The notes under the pieces were generated by a model. That model made no database searches. It saw only the letters and a list, made by a program, of their open reading frames with translations, and was not told the origin of the DNA. The position numbers and the translations under genes were made by a program. From contig DAOVYS010000176.1 in NCBI GenBank assembly GCA_030635485.1, forward strand, positions 1 through 6,004: a stretch of DNA of 6,004 bases. The letters are read 5' to 3'. Shown here piece after piece: positions 5,986 to 6,004 of the stretch; the stretch's first letter is position 1, and each line of letters opens with the position of its first letter. Origin of the DNA: Pseudomonadota bacterium (GTDB lineage Bacteria; Desulfobacterota; Desulfobulbia; Desulfobulbales; DAOVYS01).

Positions 5986-6004
5986 CCATATACTAACTAC
6001 TTCC

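Larger units (their letters stand above)
5567..6004. other. Gene-free right-hand spacer with structured repeats
   Basis: No reading frame here has a start, ribosome binding site and recognisable product. The stretch holds a cluster of hairpin-forming repeats (5639-5770) and an operator-like inverted repeat (5942-5985), listed separately. The segments 5567-5638 and 5771-5941 are AT-rich and show nothing else I can support. The next gene must start beyond the window. Confidence 0.6.

Overview
This window looks like chromosomal DNA of moderate GC content from a Gram-negative anaerobe, most plausibly a Desulfobacterota (former Deltaproteobacteria) member. That is inferred from the flavour of the methyltransferase, FeoB and cold-shock proteins and from the large, repeat-rich spacers. 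No single feature proves it.

Layout. Positions 1-396 hold no convincing gene. A class-II-type SAM-dependent O-methyltransferase lies on the minus strand (397-1404). Across a 272-bp divergent spacer, a plus-strand run begins with a GuaD-type guanine deaminase (1677-2144). A MarC-family membrane protein follows 5 bp later (2150-2767), then a FeoB-type ferrous iron transporter after 69 bp (2837-4831). The first two are very probably one transcript and feoB may be read with them. Between feoB and a small cold-shock protein gene (5314-5514) lies a 482-bp spacer. It is filled by two tandem hairpin units with IS66-like ends, an intrinsic terminator with no obvious gene in front of it, and a tandem palindromic octamer. 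The csp gene ends in a textbook terminator. The last 438 bp carry a cluster of structured palindromes (5639-5770) and an operator-like inverted repeat (5942-5985), but no gene.

How the parts may work together. The genes do not form one pathway: purine salvage, a membrane protein of unknown role, metal uptake, a small-molecule methyltransferase and an RNA chaperone. The most interesting material is in the spacers. The first hairpin element starts exactly at the end of feoB and supplies its stop codon. The terminator and hairpin ahead of csp could be a small RNA or a leader under attenuation. The cluster after csp looks like a composite dispersed palindromic repeat. I do not see a CRISPR array, tRNA, rRNA, intact transposase, phage gene or recognisable defence system.
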